The position numbers and the translations under genes were made by a program. Below, in pieces: positions 27,429-35,824 of a stretch of DNA of 46,149 nucleotides. A model generated the notes under the pieces. The model was not told the origin of the DNA. It saw only the letters and a list, made by a program, of their open reading frames with translations, and did no database searches. The stretch is taken from contig NZ_JACJON010000017.1 of the NCBI RefSeq assembly GCF_014695585.1, positions 1-46,149 on the forward strand, written 5' to 3'. Numbering within the stretch: the first letter of the stretch is position 1; each line of letters starts with the position of its first letter. The stretch comes from Microcoleus sp. FACHB-831 (lineage in GTDB: Bacteria; Cyanobacteriota; Cyanobacteriia; Cyanobacteriales; FACHB-T130).

Positions 27429-28691
27429 TTATCCCTTTGCAACTGAAAGCGTCTGCGAAAGCGCTTCCTTCAACAAAACTGCCTTGTCAGTCTGCTCCCA
27501 AGGCAAGTCTAGATCTGTACGTCCCAAATGGCCGTAAGCTGCTACATCTTGGTAGAAACGCCCTCCTCGTTCTCCTGGTAGACGCTGTAAATTAAAAGCC
27601 TCTATTATCCCAGCCGGACGCAGCTCAAAATGCTGTTTCACCAACTCTAGCAACCGCTCATCATCTACTTTGCCAGTGCCGAATGTTTCCACCAAGATGC
27701 TAACAGGGCGAGCGACCCCAATTGCATAACTTAGCTGGACTTCGCACTTTTCAGCTAGACCTGCTGCCACAATATTTTTAGCCACGTAGCGACAAGCATA
27801 AGCTGCACTGCGGTCTACTTTTGTGGGGTCTTTACCAGAGAACGCGCCGCCCCCGTGACGGGAATATCCACCGTAAGTATCCACAATAATTTTGCGACCA
27901 GTCAGACCGGAATCCCCTTGGGGACCACCGATAACAAATTTACCAGTTGGGTTGACAAGAAAGCGGGTTTCTGCATCAGGCTTGATAGCACAGTCTGCAA
28001 AAACTGGTTGTACGACTGCGGCCCACAGGTCTTCTTGAATTTTCGCTTGGACGGCAGCTTGATCTGTGATGTCGCCAATTGTGGCAGTGTGCTGAGTGGA
28101 AACTAGGATAGTATCTATGCCAACGGGTTTGCCGTCTTCATAAATAACCGTAACTTGAGTTTTGCCATCAGGACGCAGGTAAGGCAACTCCCCTGTTTTT
28201 CGCACGGCTGCCAATCTACGGGCAATTTTGTGAGCGAGACTAATAGGCAAGGGCATGAGTTCTGGGGTTTCGTTGCAAGCAAAACCGAACATCAAGCCTT
28301 GATCGCCCGCACCGATTGAGTCGAAGCTCTCTTCGCTCGTCTGTTCCCTAATTTCCTGTGCGCTGTTGACTCCTTGGGCAATATCAGGAGATTGTGCGTC
28401 TAGAGCAACTAAGATCGAACAGCTATTCGCAGAAAAGCCATTTTCTGAATCGGTGTAGCCAATTTCAGCAATCTTCTTCCTAGCCAAATCAACGTAATTG
28501 ACCTGGGCTTTTGTGGTAATTTCACCAGTGATCAGCACCAAGCCAGTGTTGACGACAACTTCGGCGGCGACTCGGCTGCGGGGGTCTTGGCTGAGTAGCG
28601 TATCTAAAATAGTGTCGGAAATCTGATCGCAGATTTTATCTGGATGTCCTTCGGTAACGGACTCTGAGGTAAACAGGTAGCGACGAGACAA
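27429..28691 (-). CDS. metK: S-adenosylmethionine synthetase
   Basis: MetK joins methionine and ATP to make S-adenosylmethionine, the cell's methyl donor. The start is set at TTG 28691: AGGAGG lies nine bases upstream and the protein then begins [19 protein letters not shown], as in other cyanobacterial MetK, at 420 aa. A longer open frame to 28730 ignores this site. Signature blocks are [12 protein letters not shown] near residue 15, [12 protein letters not shown] near 120 (methionine/ATP site) and [20 protein letters not shown] near 265 (phosphate-binding loop). The C-terminus is complete. No SAM riboswitch was recognised in the leader. Confidence 0.95.
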   Translation of the reverse strand: MSRRYLFTSESVTEGHPDKICDQISDTILDTLLSQDPRSRVAAEVVVNTGLVLITGEITTKAQVNYVDLARKKIAEIGYTDSENGFSANSCSILVALDAQSPDIAQGVNSAQEIREQTSEESFDSIGAGDQGLMFGFACNETPELMPLPISLAHKIARRLAAVRKTGELPYLRPDGKTQVTVIYEDGKPVGIDTILVSTQHTATIGDITDQAAVQAKIQEDLWAAVVQPVFADCAIKPDAETRFLVNPTGKFVIGGPQGDSGLTGRKIIVDTYGGYSRHGGGAFSGKDPTKVDRSAAYACRYVAKNIVAAGLAEKCEVQLSYAIGVARPVSILVETFGTGKVDDERLLELVKQHFELRPAGIIEAFNLQRLPGERGGRFYQDVAAYGHLGRTDLDLPWEQTDKAVLLKEALSQTLSVAKG

Positions 28692-28980
28692 AGGGCAATT
28701 CCTCCTGGAAGTGATGGCTAGGCTAACCAACTATTCGGGATTGATTGAGCTAATGTAACCTGCAATCATAGCATTGCTACCCTTGAGATTACCGCCCTAA
28801 TGCGAATTACTCTGCATATAAAACTCAGCATCGGCATTTGAGGGGGCGCGGTAGCGAAGTGGTAAGCGATCGCTACCAGTTTTTATCTCGCTTAGCTTTG
28901 ATATGCACAGGGATAGGGGATTTTTCTACTAGGACAAGGACAGCAGGCTGCTCATTTAGTTGTAAACCCGAATAAGCAAC
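28692..28980. other. Leader and upstream region of metK
   Basis: No gene seen. GGTAGCG at 28850-28856 pairs with CGCTACC at 28871-28877 around a 14-base loop that contains most of a HIP1 site. The sequence near 28843-28880 superficially recalls a tRNA D-arm, but no anticodon stem or T-loop follows. AGGAGG at 28700-28705 (minus strand) is the metK ribosome-binding site. Confidence 0.5.
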
Positions 28981-28991
28981 TTGACCTATTC

Positions 28992-29222
28992 TTATCTGTT
29001 CGTGTTCCTAACTAAGATATTTGGTGTTGCTAGTAAGGCTATATTTACTGCCAAAAAAGTTAACTTTGTTAGCACTGGAATTAATATTGCCCCAGCGTTA
29101 ATAAGAGTACCAACATCAAGAGCGATCGCGCCCCGCTTGCCCGATTTAGATCTAGCATTTAGACTAGCAGCCAAGGTATCAATTATACTGCTATTAACAG
29201 TAATATTGCCTACTTTACTTTC
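28992..29222 (-). pseudogene. Probable remnant of a haemagglutinin/FHA-type repeat protein
   Basis: The minus-strand frame reads GNITVNSSIIDT, then SGKRGAIALDVGTLINAGAI, then FLAVNIALLATPNI, with no start codon and stops at both ends. The alternation of GNI-x-V/L, G-AIAL and INAGAI strings is like the beta-helix repeats of cyanobacterial filamentous-haemagglutinin or CHAT-associated adhesins (compare GNITL, GGNI). The spacing between the repeats is disturbed, as if frameshifted. It is a short leftover, not a working gene. Family assignment is tentative. Confidence 0.35.
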
Positions 29223-29267
29223 TCACCAACTTGATAGCAACAAGCGAGGAAAAATAAAAAATAAACC

Positions 29268-30005
29268 TTATTTATCGATTTGGATTTCATCGAGTTGAGC
29301 GATCGCTACATCTGCCGACTTTAAATGCGCTGCTTGCGGTTTCCCCCAACAAATACCAATACACCCAGCTGCACCCGCATTACGCGCCATCTGAATATCA
29401 CCCGCCGAATCCCCCACCATTAGCGTCGCATTCGGTTCTACTCCCAATCTCTGACAAGCTTGCAAAAATAATGCCGGATCTGGCTTACTAATACCTTCAT
29501 CTACTCCCATCTGCAACTGGATGTAATCGCTTAATTCATGGTGTTTGACAAAAGCTTGCACTCGCGAAGTATTAGATGCTGAGAGAATGCCTAATTTCAA
29601 CCCGGCGTCTGAGAGGAATTTCAGCACTTCCAGACTGCCAACAAATAGGGGAGAAGGGGTAAATTTTTGCATAACGAGATCGGCTTCTTCAAAAGCGCGA
29701 CGCGCGATCGCCAGCGATTCCAACCATCCTCTACCAGTTTCGGCAATATAAGCAGCGGCGGCAATCTCACACTCCCGACGACTGCCAACAGCCAATAACC
29801 CAGTGGGGTCGAGTTTACCTTCATTAATCCCAAAAGCCATTAACAGTGGGTCGCCTATTCCCGGAATTTGGGCATCGATTATGCGCGATCGCTTTTGTCC
29901 TATGTTTCTTATGTAATCCTCAGAATCTTCCAGCGTACCGTCTTTATCAAAAATCACTGCTTGGATATTTGGGAACGTAAATTCCCGACAACGAATAGTT
30001 ACCAA
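29268..30005 (-). CDS. HAD-family hydrolase (phosphatase-like)
   Basis: The start is taken at TTG 30005, which has GGAG nine bases upstream and gives MVTIRCREFTFPNIQ; an ATG at 30077 would add 24 residues but lies only seven bases from the rpsA terminator. From the TTG the protein has 245 residues. HAD motif I is IFDKDGTLEDS (the two catalytic Asp flank Lys), motif II GILSAS, motif III Lys in SKPDPALF, and motif IV MVGDSAGDIQMARNAG. The alpha-helical cap between motifs I and II is of the phosphoglycolate-phosphatase/beta-phosphoglucomutase type. The substrate is unknown; the phosphoglycolate phosphatase fold and the cyanobacterial setting make a small phosphorylated metabolite likely. Confidence 0.85.
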   Translation of the reverse strand: MVTIRCREFTFPNIQAVIFDKDGTLEDSEDYIRNIGQKRSRIIDAQIPGIGDPLLMAFGINEGKLDPTGLLAVGSRRECEIAAAAYIAETGRGWLESLAIARRAFEEADLVMQKFTPSPLFVGSLEVLKFLSDAGLKLGILSASNTSRVQAFVKHHELSDYIQLQMGVDEGISKPDPALFLQACQRLGVEPNATLMVGDSAGDIQMARNAGAAGCIGICWGKPQAAHLKSADVAIAQLDEIQIDK

Positions 30006-30084
30006 CTTTTTCAGCTCCACATTAAACAAAAGTAACTGAGAGACGCGAGGAATTGCAGCTTCCGACTCCCATCCCATGCAGCAA

Positions 30085-30110
30085 TAAAAAAAAGAGGGTG
30101 GTTCCCTCTT
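30085..30110 (-). terminator. Rho-independent terminator of rpsA
   Basis: On the minus strand AAGAGGG, a five-base loop and CCCTCTT are followed by eight T residues. In plus coordinates the stem arms are 30104-30110 and 30092-30098 and the T-tract is about 30086-30093. It lies 36 bases after the rpsA stop. Confidence 0.85.
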
Positions 30111-30145
30111 CCTATCATTGTTTACAAAACACCGACAATATAAAT

Positions 30146-31171
30146 CTATTCGTCTTCAGTAGCGGAGGGCAGCTCTAGATCTTCAGGTATTTCGATATCT
30201 TCTTCTGCAACCTCTATTGCCTCTGGGGCATCATCGACGGGAAGGGTTATGCTAGCAGGAGGAATGCCTTGCTGTTGTGCCCGCATTTTCTCGCGGTACT
30301 TAGCAGCCATTTCTTCTGCCTTATCGTAGACGCGATCGCGGTTCTTGATCATGTCTCCGGGTTCTGGCTCTAGCTGCTTAGTTGACAGCGAAATCCTACC
30401 TCTCTCAGCGTCTAAGTCAATGATCATCACTTTCACTTCATCATTGACATTGAAAACGCTGTGGGGTGTATCGATGTGGTCGTGGGAAATTTCCGAGATG
30501 TGCAGCAGACCGCTGACACCGCCAATATCGATGAAAGCACCGTATGGCTTGATACCGCGAACGGCACCAATCACCACCTCGCCTACTTCCAGACGGTTCA
30601 TCTTACGCTCAACCAGCGCCCGACGATGGCTGAGAACCAGACGGTTTCTGTCTTCGTCTACCTCTAGGAATTTTAGTGGTAGTTCTTCGCCTACTAAATC
30701 TTCCTTGGGTTTGCGGGTACTGATGTGAGAACCCGGTATAAATCCGCGCAATCCTTCAATGCGTACCAGTGCGCCGCCGCGATTGGTAGCGAACACTTGC
30801 GATCGCACCGTTGCGTCTTCGGCTTGCAGCTGGCGCACCCGCTCCCAAGCTCTCATATATTCGATGCGACGGATGGAAAGCGTCAGCTGTCCATCTTCAT
30901 TCTCATCGGTCAGAATAAAAAATTCCCGTGTCTCGTTCGACTGTAATACTTCATCAGGGCTGTCAACTCTGTTGATTGACATCTCCTGAATAGGAATATA
31001 AGCGGCAGTTTTAGCACCAATGTCAATCAGAGCACCCCTTGGCTCGATGCTGAACACGGTTCCGGCTACTATATCGCCGGGGCTAAAGTGGTAGTCATAC
31101 TTGTCGAGTAGGGCCGCAAAATCGTCGAGACTAAAGCCTATTTCTGTAGCGGTTGTTTTCTGATTGACCAT
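30146..31171 (-). CDS. rpsA: 30S ribosomal protein S1 (three S1 domains)
   Basis: The 341-aa product is of the cyanobacterial short-S1 type with three OB-fold S1 domains. The first starts PGDIVAGTVFSIEPRGALIDIG (about 31-100), the second is at about 118-182 (ATNRGGALVRIEGLRGFIPGS) and the third at about 196-265 (GEVVIGAVRGIKPYGAFIDIGGVSGLLHISEIS). An acidic tail ends it (EVAEEDIEIPEDLELPSATEDE). S1 binds mRNA and helps place it on the 30S subunit, mostly for leaders without strong Shine-Dalgarno sites. A paralogue without the N-terminal extension and tail lies directly upstream. The gene has its own likely -10 box (31317-31322) and a strong terminator, so it can be expressed apart from the upstream block. 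Confidence 0.95.
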   Translation of the reverse strand: MVNQKTTATEIGFSLDDFAALLDKYDYHFSPGDIVAGTVFSIEPRGALIDIGAKTAAYIPIQEMSINRVDSPDEVLQSNETREFFILTDENEDGQLTLSIRRIEYMRAWERVRQLQAEDATVRSQVFATNRGGALVRIEGLRGFIPGSHISTRKPKEDLVGEELPLKFLEVDEDRNRLVLSHRRALVERKMNRLEVGEVVIGAVRGIKPYGAFIDIGGVSGLLHISEISHDHIDTPHSVFNVNDEVKVMIIDLDAERGRISLSTKQLEPEPGDMIKNRDRVYDKAEEMAAKYREKMRAQQQGIPPASITLPVDDAPEAIEVAEEDIEIPEDLELPSATEDE

Positions 31172-31316
31172 GCGAATTGATTCCTAGTGGTTATCTCCGT
31201 AGTGAATGTGCCTCCTGTCGATGTACACGCCTGCTTTGAGCAGCTTACACCTACATTCCTCTGTTCATCCCTATTTTAGGAGATTGAAAAGCGATGAGTC
31301 AGAGTCCAGACTTGCT

Positions 31317-31322
31317 ATTATA
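31317..31322 (-). promoter_or_regulatory. Likely -10 box of rpsA
   Basis: The minus strand reads TATAAT exactly, 146 bases upstream of the rpsA start, in the 195-base gap after the S1 paralogue. No good -35 TTGACA is seen at the usual distance (GCTAAC is the nearest). This implies a leader of about 140 bases, long enough for control by the S1 protein itself, which is inference. Confidence 0.45.
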
Positions 31323-31366
31323 GCCTATCTAAATTCCTTGTTAGCCCCGCGTTATCAGGCAAACAC

Positions 31367-32242
31367 TCAATTAGACACCACTTCAGTACCTTGATTCTGA
31401 TGGTTGTTCAGCTGCTCTAGGTACTTAGCAGCCATTTCCTCAGCTTTTTGATAAACAATCTGAGGATTTCTCAGCATATCACCCGGTTCTGGTTCCAGTG
31501 CCTTTGTTGAGAGGAAGATGCGACGCCGCTCCACATCTATCCAAACGATCGCCGCCTTCACTTCATCATTTACCTTGAAAATGCTGTGAGGCGTATCAAA
31601 GTGGGCGTGTGATATTTGATCCACCTGTAGCAGGGCGAGGATGCCTCCAATATCAATAAATGCACCGTAGGGTTTGATACCCGCTACTGTACCGCACACA
31701 ACTTGACCCACTTTTAGCTGGTAGAGCGGATCGCGATCGCCCAACGCCTGACTATGGCTGAGTACCAGACGATTACGGTCTTCATACACCATAACGAACT
31801 TTAGAGGGAGTTCAACTCCAAGTAACTCTTCTTTGGCTTCACTGATGCTGATGCGGTAATAGGGAACAAAGCCGCTCAACCCTTCAACCCTTACTATTAA
31901 TCCACCTCGCTCGATTCGCCAAACCTTAGCGTACAGGGTGATATCTTCTGCTTGCAGCTGACGTACTCGTTCCCAAGCTAGCTTTTGCTCAAGGCGTCGG
32001 ATGGAAAGGCAAAGTATGGGATTCCCTTCTCGATCGTACTCAACCACAATCAAGAATTCGCGGGTTTCATTTAACTGCAATACGTCCTCTGGACTGTCAA
32101 TTTCGGCGATTGACATCTCCCGCAGCGGAATATAAGCAGCAGTTTCGACACCAATATCAATTAGAGCGCCCGTCGGCTCCAGTCTAAACACCGTCCCAAC
32201 TACAATATCGCCGGGATTAAAGCTATATGTTTTAGAGTTCAA
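31367..32242 (-). CDS. S1-domain RNA-binding protein, short paralogue of ribosomal protein S1
   Basis: The 291-aa protein lines up along its length with rpsA next door: PGDIVVGTVFRLEPTGALIDIG, LSIRRLEQKLAWERVRQLQAED, YEDRNRLVLSHSQAL, GIKPYGAFIDIGG and EPGDMLRNPQIVYQKAEEMAAKY. It lacks the first 20 residues and the acidic tail, and its second S1 domain is more divergent (VPYYRISISEAKEELLG). The only in-frame start is TTG 32242, just after a stop in the same frame, with no strong ribosome-binding site. This corresponds to the second S1 (rps1b / nucleic-acid-binding protein) known in cyanobacteria. It may act in translation of particular mRNAs or as an RNA-binding regulator. Confidence 0.85.
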   Translation of the reverse strand: MNSKTYSFNPGDIVVGTVFRLEPTGALIDIGVETAAYIPLREMSIAEIDSPEDVLQLNETREFLIVVEYDREGNPILCLSIRRLEQKLAWERVRQLQAEDITLYAKVWRIERGGLIVRVEGLSGFVPYYRISISEAKEELLGVELPLKFVMVYEDRNRLVLSHSQALGDRDPLYQLKVGQVVCGTVAGIKPYGAFIDIGGILALLQVDQISHAHFDTPHSIFKVNDEVKAAIVWIDVERRRIFLSTKALEPEPGDMLRNPQIVYQKAEEMAAKYLEQLNNHQNQGTEVVSN

Positions 32243-32316
32243 AAATGTTCGGCTTAACTACCGCATCTCTAACTCAGACCATAGCATTTTTGTCAAGAAT
32301 ATTATTACCAAACAAA

Positions 32317-32859
32317 TTAAGATTGAGTCATCAAAGATGCGGATGCTTCCTCTTCTATCGCCTGGGATGAAGATGATTTATCAACGCATTCTGCATCAAT
32401 TTCACTCGTGTGGCTTTTCAGGCGATCTAATGTTTCCACAAAATCGCGGATGCCTTGGAATTGTCTATAAACTGAGGCAAAGCGGACGTATGCGACTTCG
32501 CTAAGACCTTGCAGATGATGGAGTACCAATTCGCCAATTTCGTTGCTGGTGACTTCGCGAACACTTCGCTGCTGCAATTCTGCTTCAATTTCATCAACCA
32601 GTGCTTCTAGACGCACTTGGGGAATGCCTGTTTTTTCGCAGGCATGAATTATTCCGCGCAGTAATTTTGAGCTGTCAAAAGATTCCCGACGATCGTCGCG
32701 CTTGATGACGGTAACGGGAACAAATTCAATGCGTTCGTAGGTAGTGAATCGATGTTTGCACTGCAAACACTCGCGGCGACGCCGAATACTTTGCCCTGCT
32801 TCAGTTGAACGGGACTCAAGAACGCGGCTATCGGTATGCTGGCAATAGGGACATCGCAC
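32317..32859 (-). CDS. nrdR: Transcriptional repressor NrdR of ribonucleotide reductase genes
   Basis: NrdR represses ribonucleotide reductase genes when its ATP-cone senses dATP. The start is GTG 32859 with AGAGG eight bases upstream, giving a protein of 180 aa that begins [16 protein letters not shown], as in the family; the frame is open further upstream to 32964 but that extension is not family-like. The zinc ribbon uses Cys3/Cys6 (CPYC) and Cys31/Cys34 (CLQC). The ATP-cone runs from about 49 to 139 ([20 protein letters not shown]). The tail after residue 150 is variable. It lies between psbT and the S1 genes, a placement I recall from other cyanobacteria rather than a functional link that can be shown. 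Confidence 0.92.
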   Translation of the reverse strand: MRCPYCQHTDSRVLESRSTEAGQSIRRRRECLQCKHRFTTYERIEFVPVTVIKRDDRRESFDSSKLLRGIIHACEKTGIPQVRLEALVDEIEAELQQRSVREVTSNEIGELVLHHLQGLSEVAYVRFASVYRQFQGIRDFVETLDRLKSHTSEIDAECVDKSSSSQAIEEEASASLMTQS

Positions 32860-33164
32860 GCTCGAAGCCTCTGCTGCTGGGTGGACTCTTTCTCGGCAAA
32901 TCCGATGATATGTAGAGACGCGATCGCGAAGCTTATCTAGGGTCGTTGCGTGTCTTTCGGACATACAACTCTCGCCCTTGTCTCTACAATGTTGTACATA
33001 AATGCGAAAATGCAGAGCCGATTTTATCTATCCGCCGACCGTTAGGAAGAGCGGAGAGAACCTTGCGGCTCTGGGCATTTAAAATTCTATTGATTTGTAG
33101 CGATCGCATCGAAGGGCGATCGCGTTGACAAGGAGCTTCTAACTTATAGCGAAGCTTGTCTTCG
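32860..33164. other. Gap between psbT and nrdR with a hairpin at the psbT stop
   Basis: TAGCGAAG at 33147-33154 pairs exactly with CTTCGCTA at 33160-33167 across five bases. The second arm includes the psbT stop codon, so the hairpin sits at the very end of that reading frame on the minus strand. There is no T-run, so it is more likely an mRNA-end stabiliser or a partial stop. Two HIP1-like sites lie at 33100-33125. The start-like frame back to 32964 is discussed under nrdR. No other gene is seen. Confidence 0.5.
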
Positions 33165-33263
33165 CTACTTCTTCTCGATGCGGGGGGGTTCGCGAAATGC
33201 GATCGCAAAGAATAGCGTTCCCACCGCTAGGGTCAAAATCAAGATGTAAGCAATGGCTTCCAT
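33165..33263 (-). CDS. psbT: Photosystem II small subunit PsbT
   Basis: A 32-codon frame encodes [19 protein letters not shown] followed by [13 protein letters not shown]. This is the full PsbT pattern: one membrane helix (about 3-23) and a basic cytoplasmic tail with FREPPR. AGGA lies nine bases before the ATG. PsbT stabilises the photosystem II dimer interface and aids D1 repair. It follows psbB by 142 bases on the same strand, the normal psbB-psbT order. It is too short for ordinary gene-length cut-offs and would be missed by them. Confidence 0.95.
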   Translation of the reverse strand: MEAIAYILILTLAVGTLFFAIAFREPPRIEKK

Positions 33264-33326
33264 ATTTAAAATTCCTGATTGTTCGCTTAACTACCAGTTT
33301 ACCTCTAAAGGCAAAATGTAAGAGGT

Positions 33327-33364
33327 AAAAGGCAAAAGAGAAGATTCCTTTTCTTTTGCCTTTT
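33327..33364 (-). terminator. Hairpin between psbB and psbT (AAAAGGCAAAAGA repeat)
   Basis: AAAAGGCAAAAGA at 33327-33339 pairs exactly with TCTTTTGCCTTTT at 33352-33364 over a 12-base loop. On the minus strand the stem ends in TTTT, so it can work as a partial terminator that lets some psbB transcripts continue into psbT. The same sequence family appears twice at 42980-43070. Confidence 0.6.
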
Positions 33365-33405
33365 GACCTCGTTCCCTGTCTGAGACTAGGAATTCTTTTA
33401 CCTTT

Positions 33406-34935
33406 CTAGACTGCTTCCTTACTACGAGTGCTCTTGTCACCCACTTTCTGGAACAGACCCCATTCGACCTGCTCTTCCATGTCTTCCTCAACACCAGCAA
33501 AGACATCGCGGAACAGAGTCCGAGAACCGTGCCAGATGTGACCGAAGAAGAACAGAAGGGCAAATACAGCGTGTCCGAAGGTGAACCAACCGCGCGTGCT
33601 GGTGCGGAACACCCCGTCAGACTTCAAAGTTTCGCGGTCAAATGCAAACACTTCACCCAGTTGAGCCTTGCGAGCAAACTGCTTGACTTTAGCTGGATCG
33701 TTAAATGTTTGACCGTTGAGCGCGCCACCCGCTAAGGTAGCCGTGACACCTGCTTGTTCAAAGCTGTACTTGGATTCTGCGCGACGGAACGGAATATCAG
33801 CGCGAACCACACCATCTTTATCAGTCAAGATGACTGGGAATGTTTCAAAGAAGTTGGGGAGACGGCGCACCGTTAATTCCCGACCTTCAGCATCCTTGAA
33901 TATCGGATGGCCTAGCCAACCCTGAGCAATACCATCGCCCTTGTTCATAGGGCCTGTACGGAACAAACCGCCCTTAGCGGGGCTGTTACCAACATAGTCG
34001 TAGAAAGCTAGCTTTTCAGGAATTGCTTCCCAAGCTTGTTCAACGCTTTGTCCTTCAGCTACGCTAGTTTCGACGCGACGGCTAATTTCCTGCTGGAAGT
34101 AACCGCTATCCCACTGATAGCGCGTCGGGCCATACAGTTCTATGGGGGTGGCGGCGCTGCCGTACCACATCGTACCTGCAACAACGAAGGCAGCAAAAAA
34201 TACTGCTGCAATACTGCTAGAAAGTACGGTTTCAATATTACCCATCCGCAGCGCTTTGTAGAGCCGCTCTGGTGGCCGAACCGTCAGGTGAAATAAACCA
34301 GCGATGATGCCAACAATACCAGCAGCAATATGGTGAGCCACAATACCGCCAGGATTGTACGGGTTAAACCCATCTGGCCCCCACTCTGGCGCGACGGCTT
34401 GGACGCTGCCAGTTAAACCGTAGGGGTCAGAAACCCACATTCCAGGGCCAAATAGGCCCGATAGGTGAAATGCACCGAATCCAAAACAGAGAAGACCAGA
34501 CAAGAACAGGTGAATGCCAAACATCTTTGGCAGGTCTAGTGCAGGTTCTCCGGTGCGAGGATCTCTGAAGAGTTCTAGATCCCAGTAAACCCAGTGCCAG
34601 CAGGCAGCCAGGAATAACAAACCTGAAAGGATGATATGAGCGGCAGCAACACCTTCAAAAGACCAGACACCAGGATTGGTTGCTGGGCCTCCAGTAATGC
34701 TCCAACCACCCCACGATTGGGTAACGCCCAATCGTGCCATGAAGGGCATGACAAACATTCCCTGACGCCACATTGGGTTCAATACGGCATCGCTGGGATC
34801 AAAAATTGCTAGTTCGTAAAGGGCCATTGAACCAGCCCAGCCTGCCACTAGGGCAGTATGCATTAGGTGTACAGCAATTAATCTGCCTGGGTCATTCAGG
34901 ACGACTGTATGTACTCGGTACCAGGGTAGTCCCAT
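33406..34935 (-). CDS. psbB: Photosystem II CP47 chlorophyll apoprotein
   Basis: CP47 is the 509-aa inner antenna protein of photosystem II that binds chlorophylls and passes energy to the D1/D2 centre. The sequence starts [19 protein letters not shown], has six membrane helices with paired histidines ([70 protein letters not shown]), the large lumenal loop between helices V and VI, and the last helix [21 protein letters not shown]. Full length. GGAGGAG lies seven bases before the ATG. TTGACT at 35027-35032 and TAGACT at 35006-35011 (minus strand, 15-base gap) are a possible but imperfect promoter. psbT follows downstream. Confidence 0.97.
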   Translation of the reverse strand: MGLPWYRVHTVVLNDPGRLIAVHLMHTALVAGWAGSMALYELAIFDPSDAVLNPMWRQGMFVMPFMARLGVTQSWGGWSITGGPATNPGVWSFEGVAAAHIILSGLLFLAACWHWVYWDLELFRDPRTGEPALDLPKMFGIHLFLSGLLCFGFGAFHLSGLFGPGMWVSDPYGLTGSVQAVAPEWGPDGFNPYNPGGIVAHHIAAGIVGIIAGLFHLTVRPPERLYKALRMGNIETVLSSSIAAVFFAAFVVAGTMWYGSAATPIELYGPTRYQWDSGYFQQEISRRVETSVAEGQSVEQAWEAIPEKLAFYDYVGNSPAKGGLFRTGPMNKGDGIAQGWLGHPIFKDAEGRELTVRRLPNFFETFPVILTDKDGVVRADIPFRRAESKYSFEQAGVTATLAGGALNGQTFNDPAKVKQFARKAQLGEVFAFDRETLKSDGVFRTSTRGWFTFGHAVFALLFFFGHIWHGSRTLFRDVFAGVEEDMEEQVEWGLFQKVGDKSTRSKEAV

Positions 34936-35005
34936 TGACTACGCTCCTCCTCGATTAGTGATGTCTACTTTGACGCCTATGCTCGGTCTTTTCTTTAATT
35001 GCTAG

Positions 35006-35032
35006 AGTCTACTGCTCTAACGTCTCAGTCAA
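35006..35032 (-). promoter_or_regulatory. Possible psbB promoter
   Basis: Minus strand TTGACT (35027-35032) and TAGACT (35006-35011) are separated by 15 bases, two short of ideal. The start site would lie about 60 bases before the psbB ATG. The assignment is by resemblance only. Confidence 0.3.
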
Positions 35033-35515
35033 GAAAAATGAGAGTGTTTAAAGAAGTTTGACATTTCCTCACTCCTCTGACAAGGATGGGAGTCCTAGCG
35101 TCACCGCCAGGGTTCCGTGCTTGTAAAGATCTTACTGACCCTGAATAAGTCGCCTCATCGGGGGTATTTAAGTCTTTTCTTTACAAGCGTCGCCATTCTC
35201 CCTTGTCCGGGGTACTCAATAGTTTCTGACTTTTTAGGTTGTCAGGAGTTATCGAAACCTAGCCAACTTAAACAACTGGTCTGTATCAGCGTCCCCCTAT
35301 GCAGGCACAAGACAAGACTTTTCAACTATTTAGGTCGGTAGGCAGATACTACTTCTGAGTATTGTTCTAAATTATATTGCGGATCGTCAAGTAAGATTGC
35401 AGTATTCTCATAGTTTCCACTAATCTTTGACGATTGCTTGTTGTCAGCTCTTAAGGTCCCTAGTGGAGGGATGAGGAGTCAAGAGCGATCGCTGCTGCAC
35501 CAATGCCTCCATGTG
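35033..35515. other. Gap upstream of psbB holding gene remnants
   Basis: A minus-strand frame at 35326-35475 encodes about 50 residues (including SSKISGNYENTAILLDD and YSEVVSAYRPK before TAG) with protein-like composition but no ATG, GTG or TTG start, so it looks like the 3' end of a lost gene. The adjacent stretch 35058-35220 (for example GTTTGACATTTCC and ACTCCCATCCTTGTC read on either strand) recalls the right-hand end of IS200/IS605-type elements, but this could not be confirmed. No intact gene is seen. Confidence 0.35.
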
Positions 35516-35824
35516 CTACCCCAAGTTAGCACCTGCTGTACTTAATCGCTCGATGGCATCTTCAGCACTGATAAGCCGTTTTAGCACGACTTGACCAATG
35601 GTATTAGCTGCAAGATCGGTTAGTGCATCACCTGTAGGCTTTACTTCGACCATTAAAACGGCTTCTTCGACCTTATACAGCCATAATTTTTCACCTTGCT
35701 CGAAGATGCAAAGGTTCATCTGCAAAATGTCGGGTTTGCGTCGCCAAGCATTCTCGTTCCACAAGCCGCCGAACTCCCACACTCTGCCAACACTCCATCC
35801 ATCAGATAAGAAGAAATACTTCAC
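35516..35824 (-). CDS. Conserved-looking hypothetical protein of about 100 aa
   Basis: From GTG 35824 (AAGAG six bases upstream; TTG 35830 is the alternative) the frame encodes 102 residues. It begins MKYFFLSDGWSVGRVWEFGGLWNENAWRRKP, continues with an all-beta core (LQMNLCIFEQGEKLWLYKVEEAVLMVEVKP) and ends with a helix (IGQVVLKRLISAEDAIERLSTA). No signal peptide or membrane helix. I do not recognise a named family, although the tryptophan-rich start has the look of a conserved cyanobacterial hypothetical. It is isolated, with more than 400 bases free on both sides. Confidence 0.6.
   Translation of the reverse strand: MKYFFLSDGWSVGRVWEFGGLWNENAWRRKPDILQMNLCIFEQGEKLWLYKVEEAVLMVEVKPTGDALTDLAANTIGQVVLKRLISAEDAIERLSTAGANLG

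Noticed and set aside
28692-28850. SAM riboswitch in the metK leader
   Set aside because: None of the conserved core segments of SAM-I or other known SAM riboswitch classes could be recognised.
28843-28880. tRNA-like start (GGTAGCGAAGTGGTAAGC)
   Set aside because: No anticodon stem, T-loop (GTTCRA) or acceptor partner follows; it is explained by a simple hairpin with HIP1.
28981-29298. 105-codon plus-strand frame upstream of the HAD gene
   Set aside because: Starts at TTG without a ribosome-binding site, runs antisense into the HAD gene end, and the opposite strand gives the better (remnant) reading.
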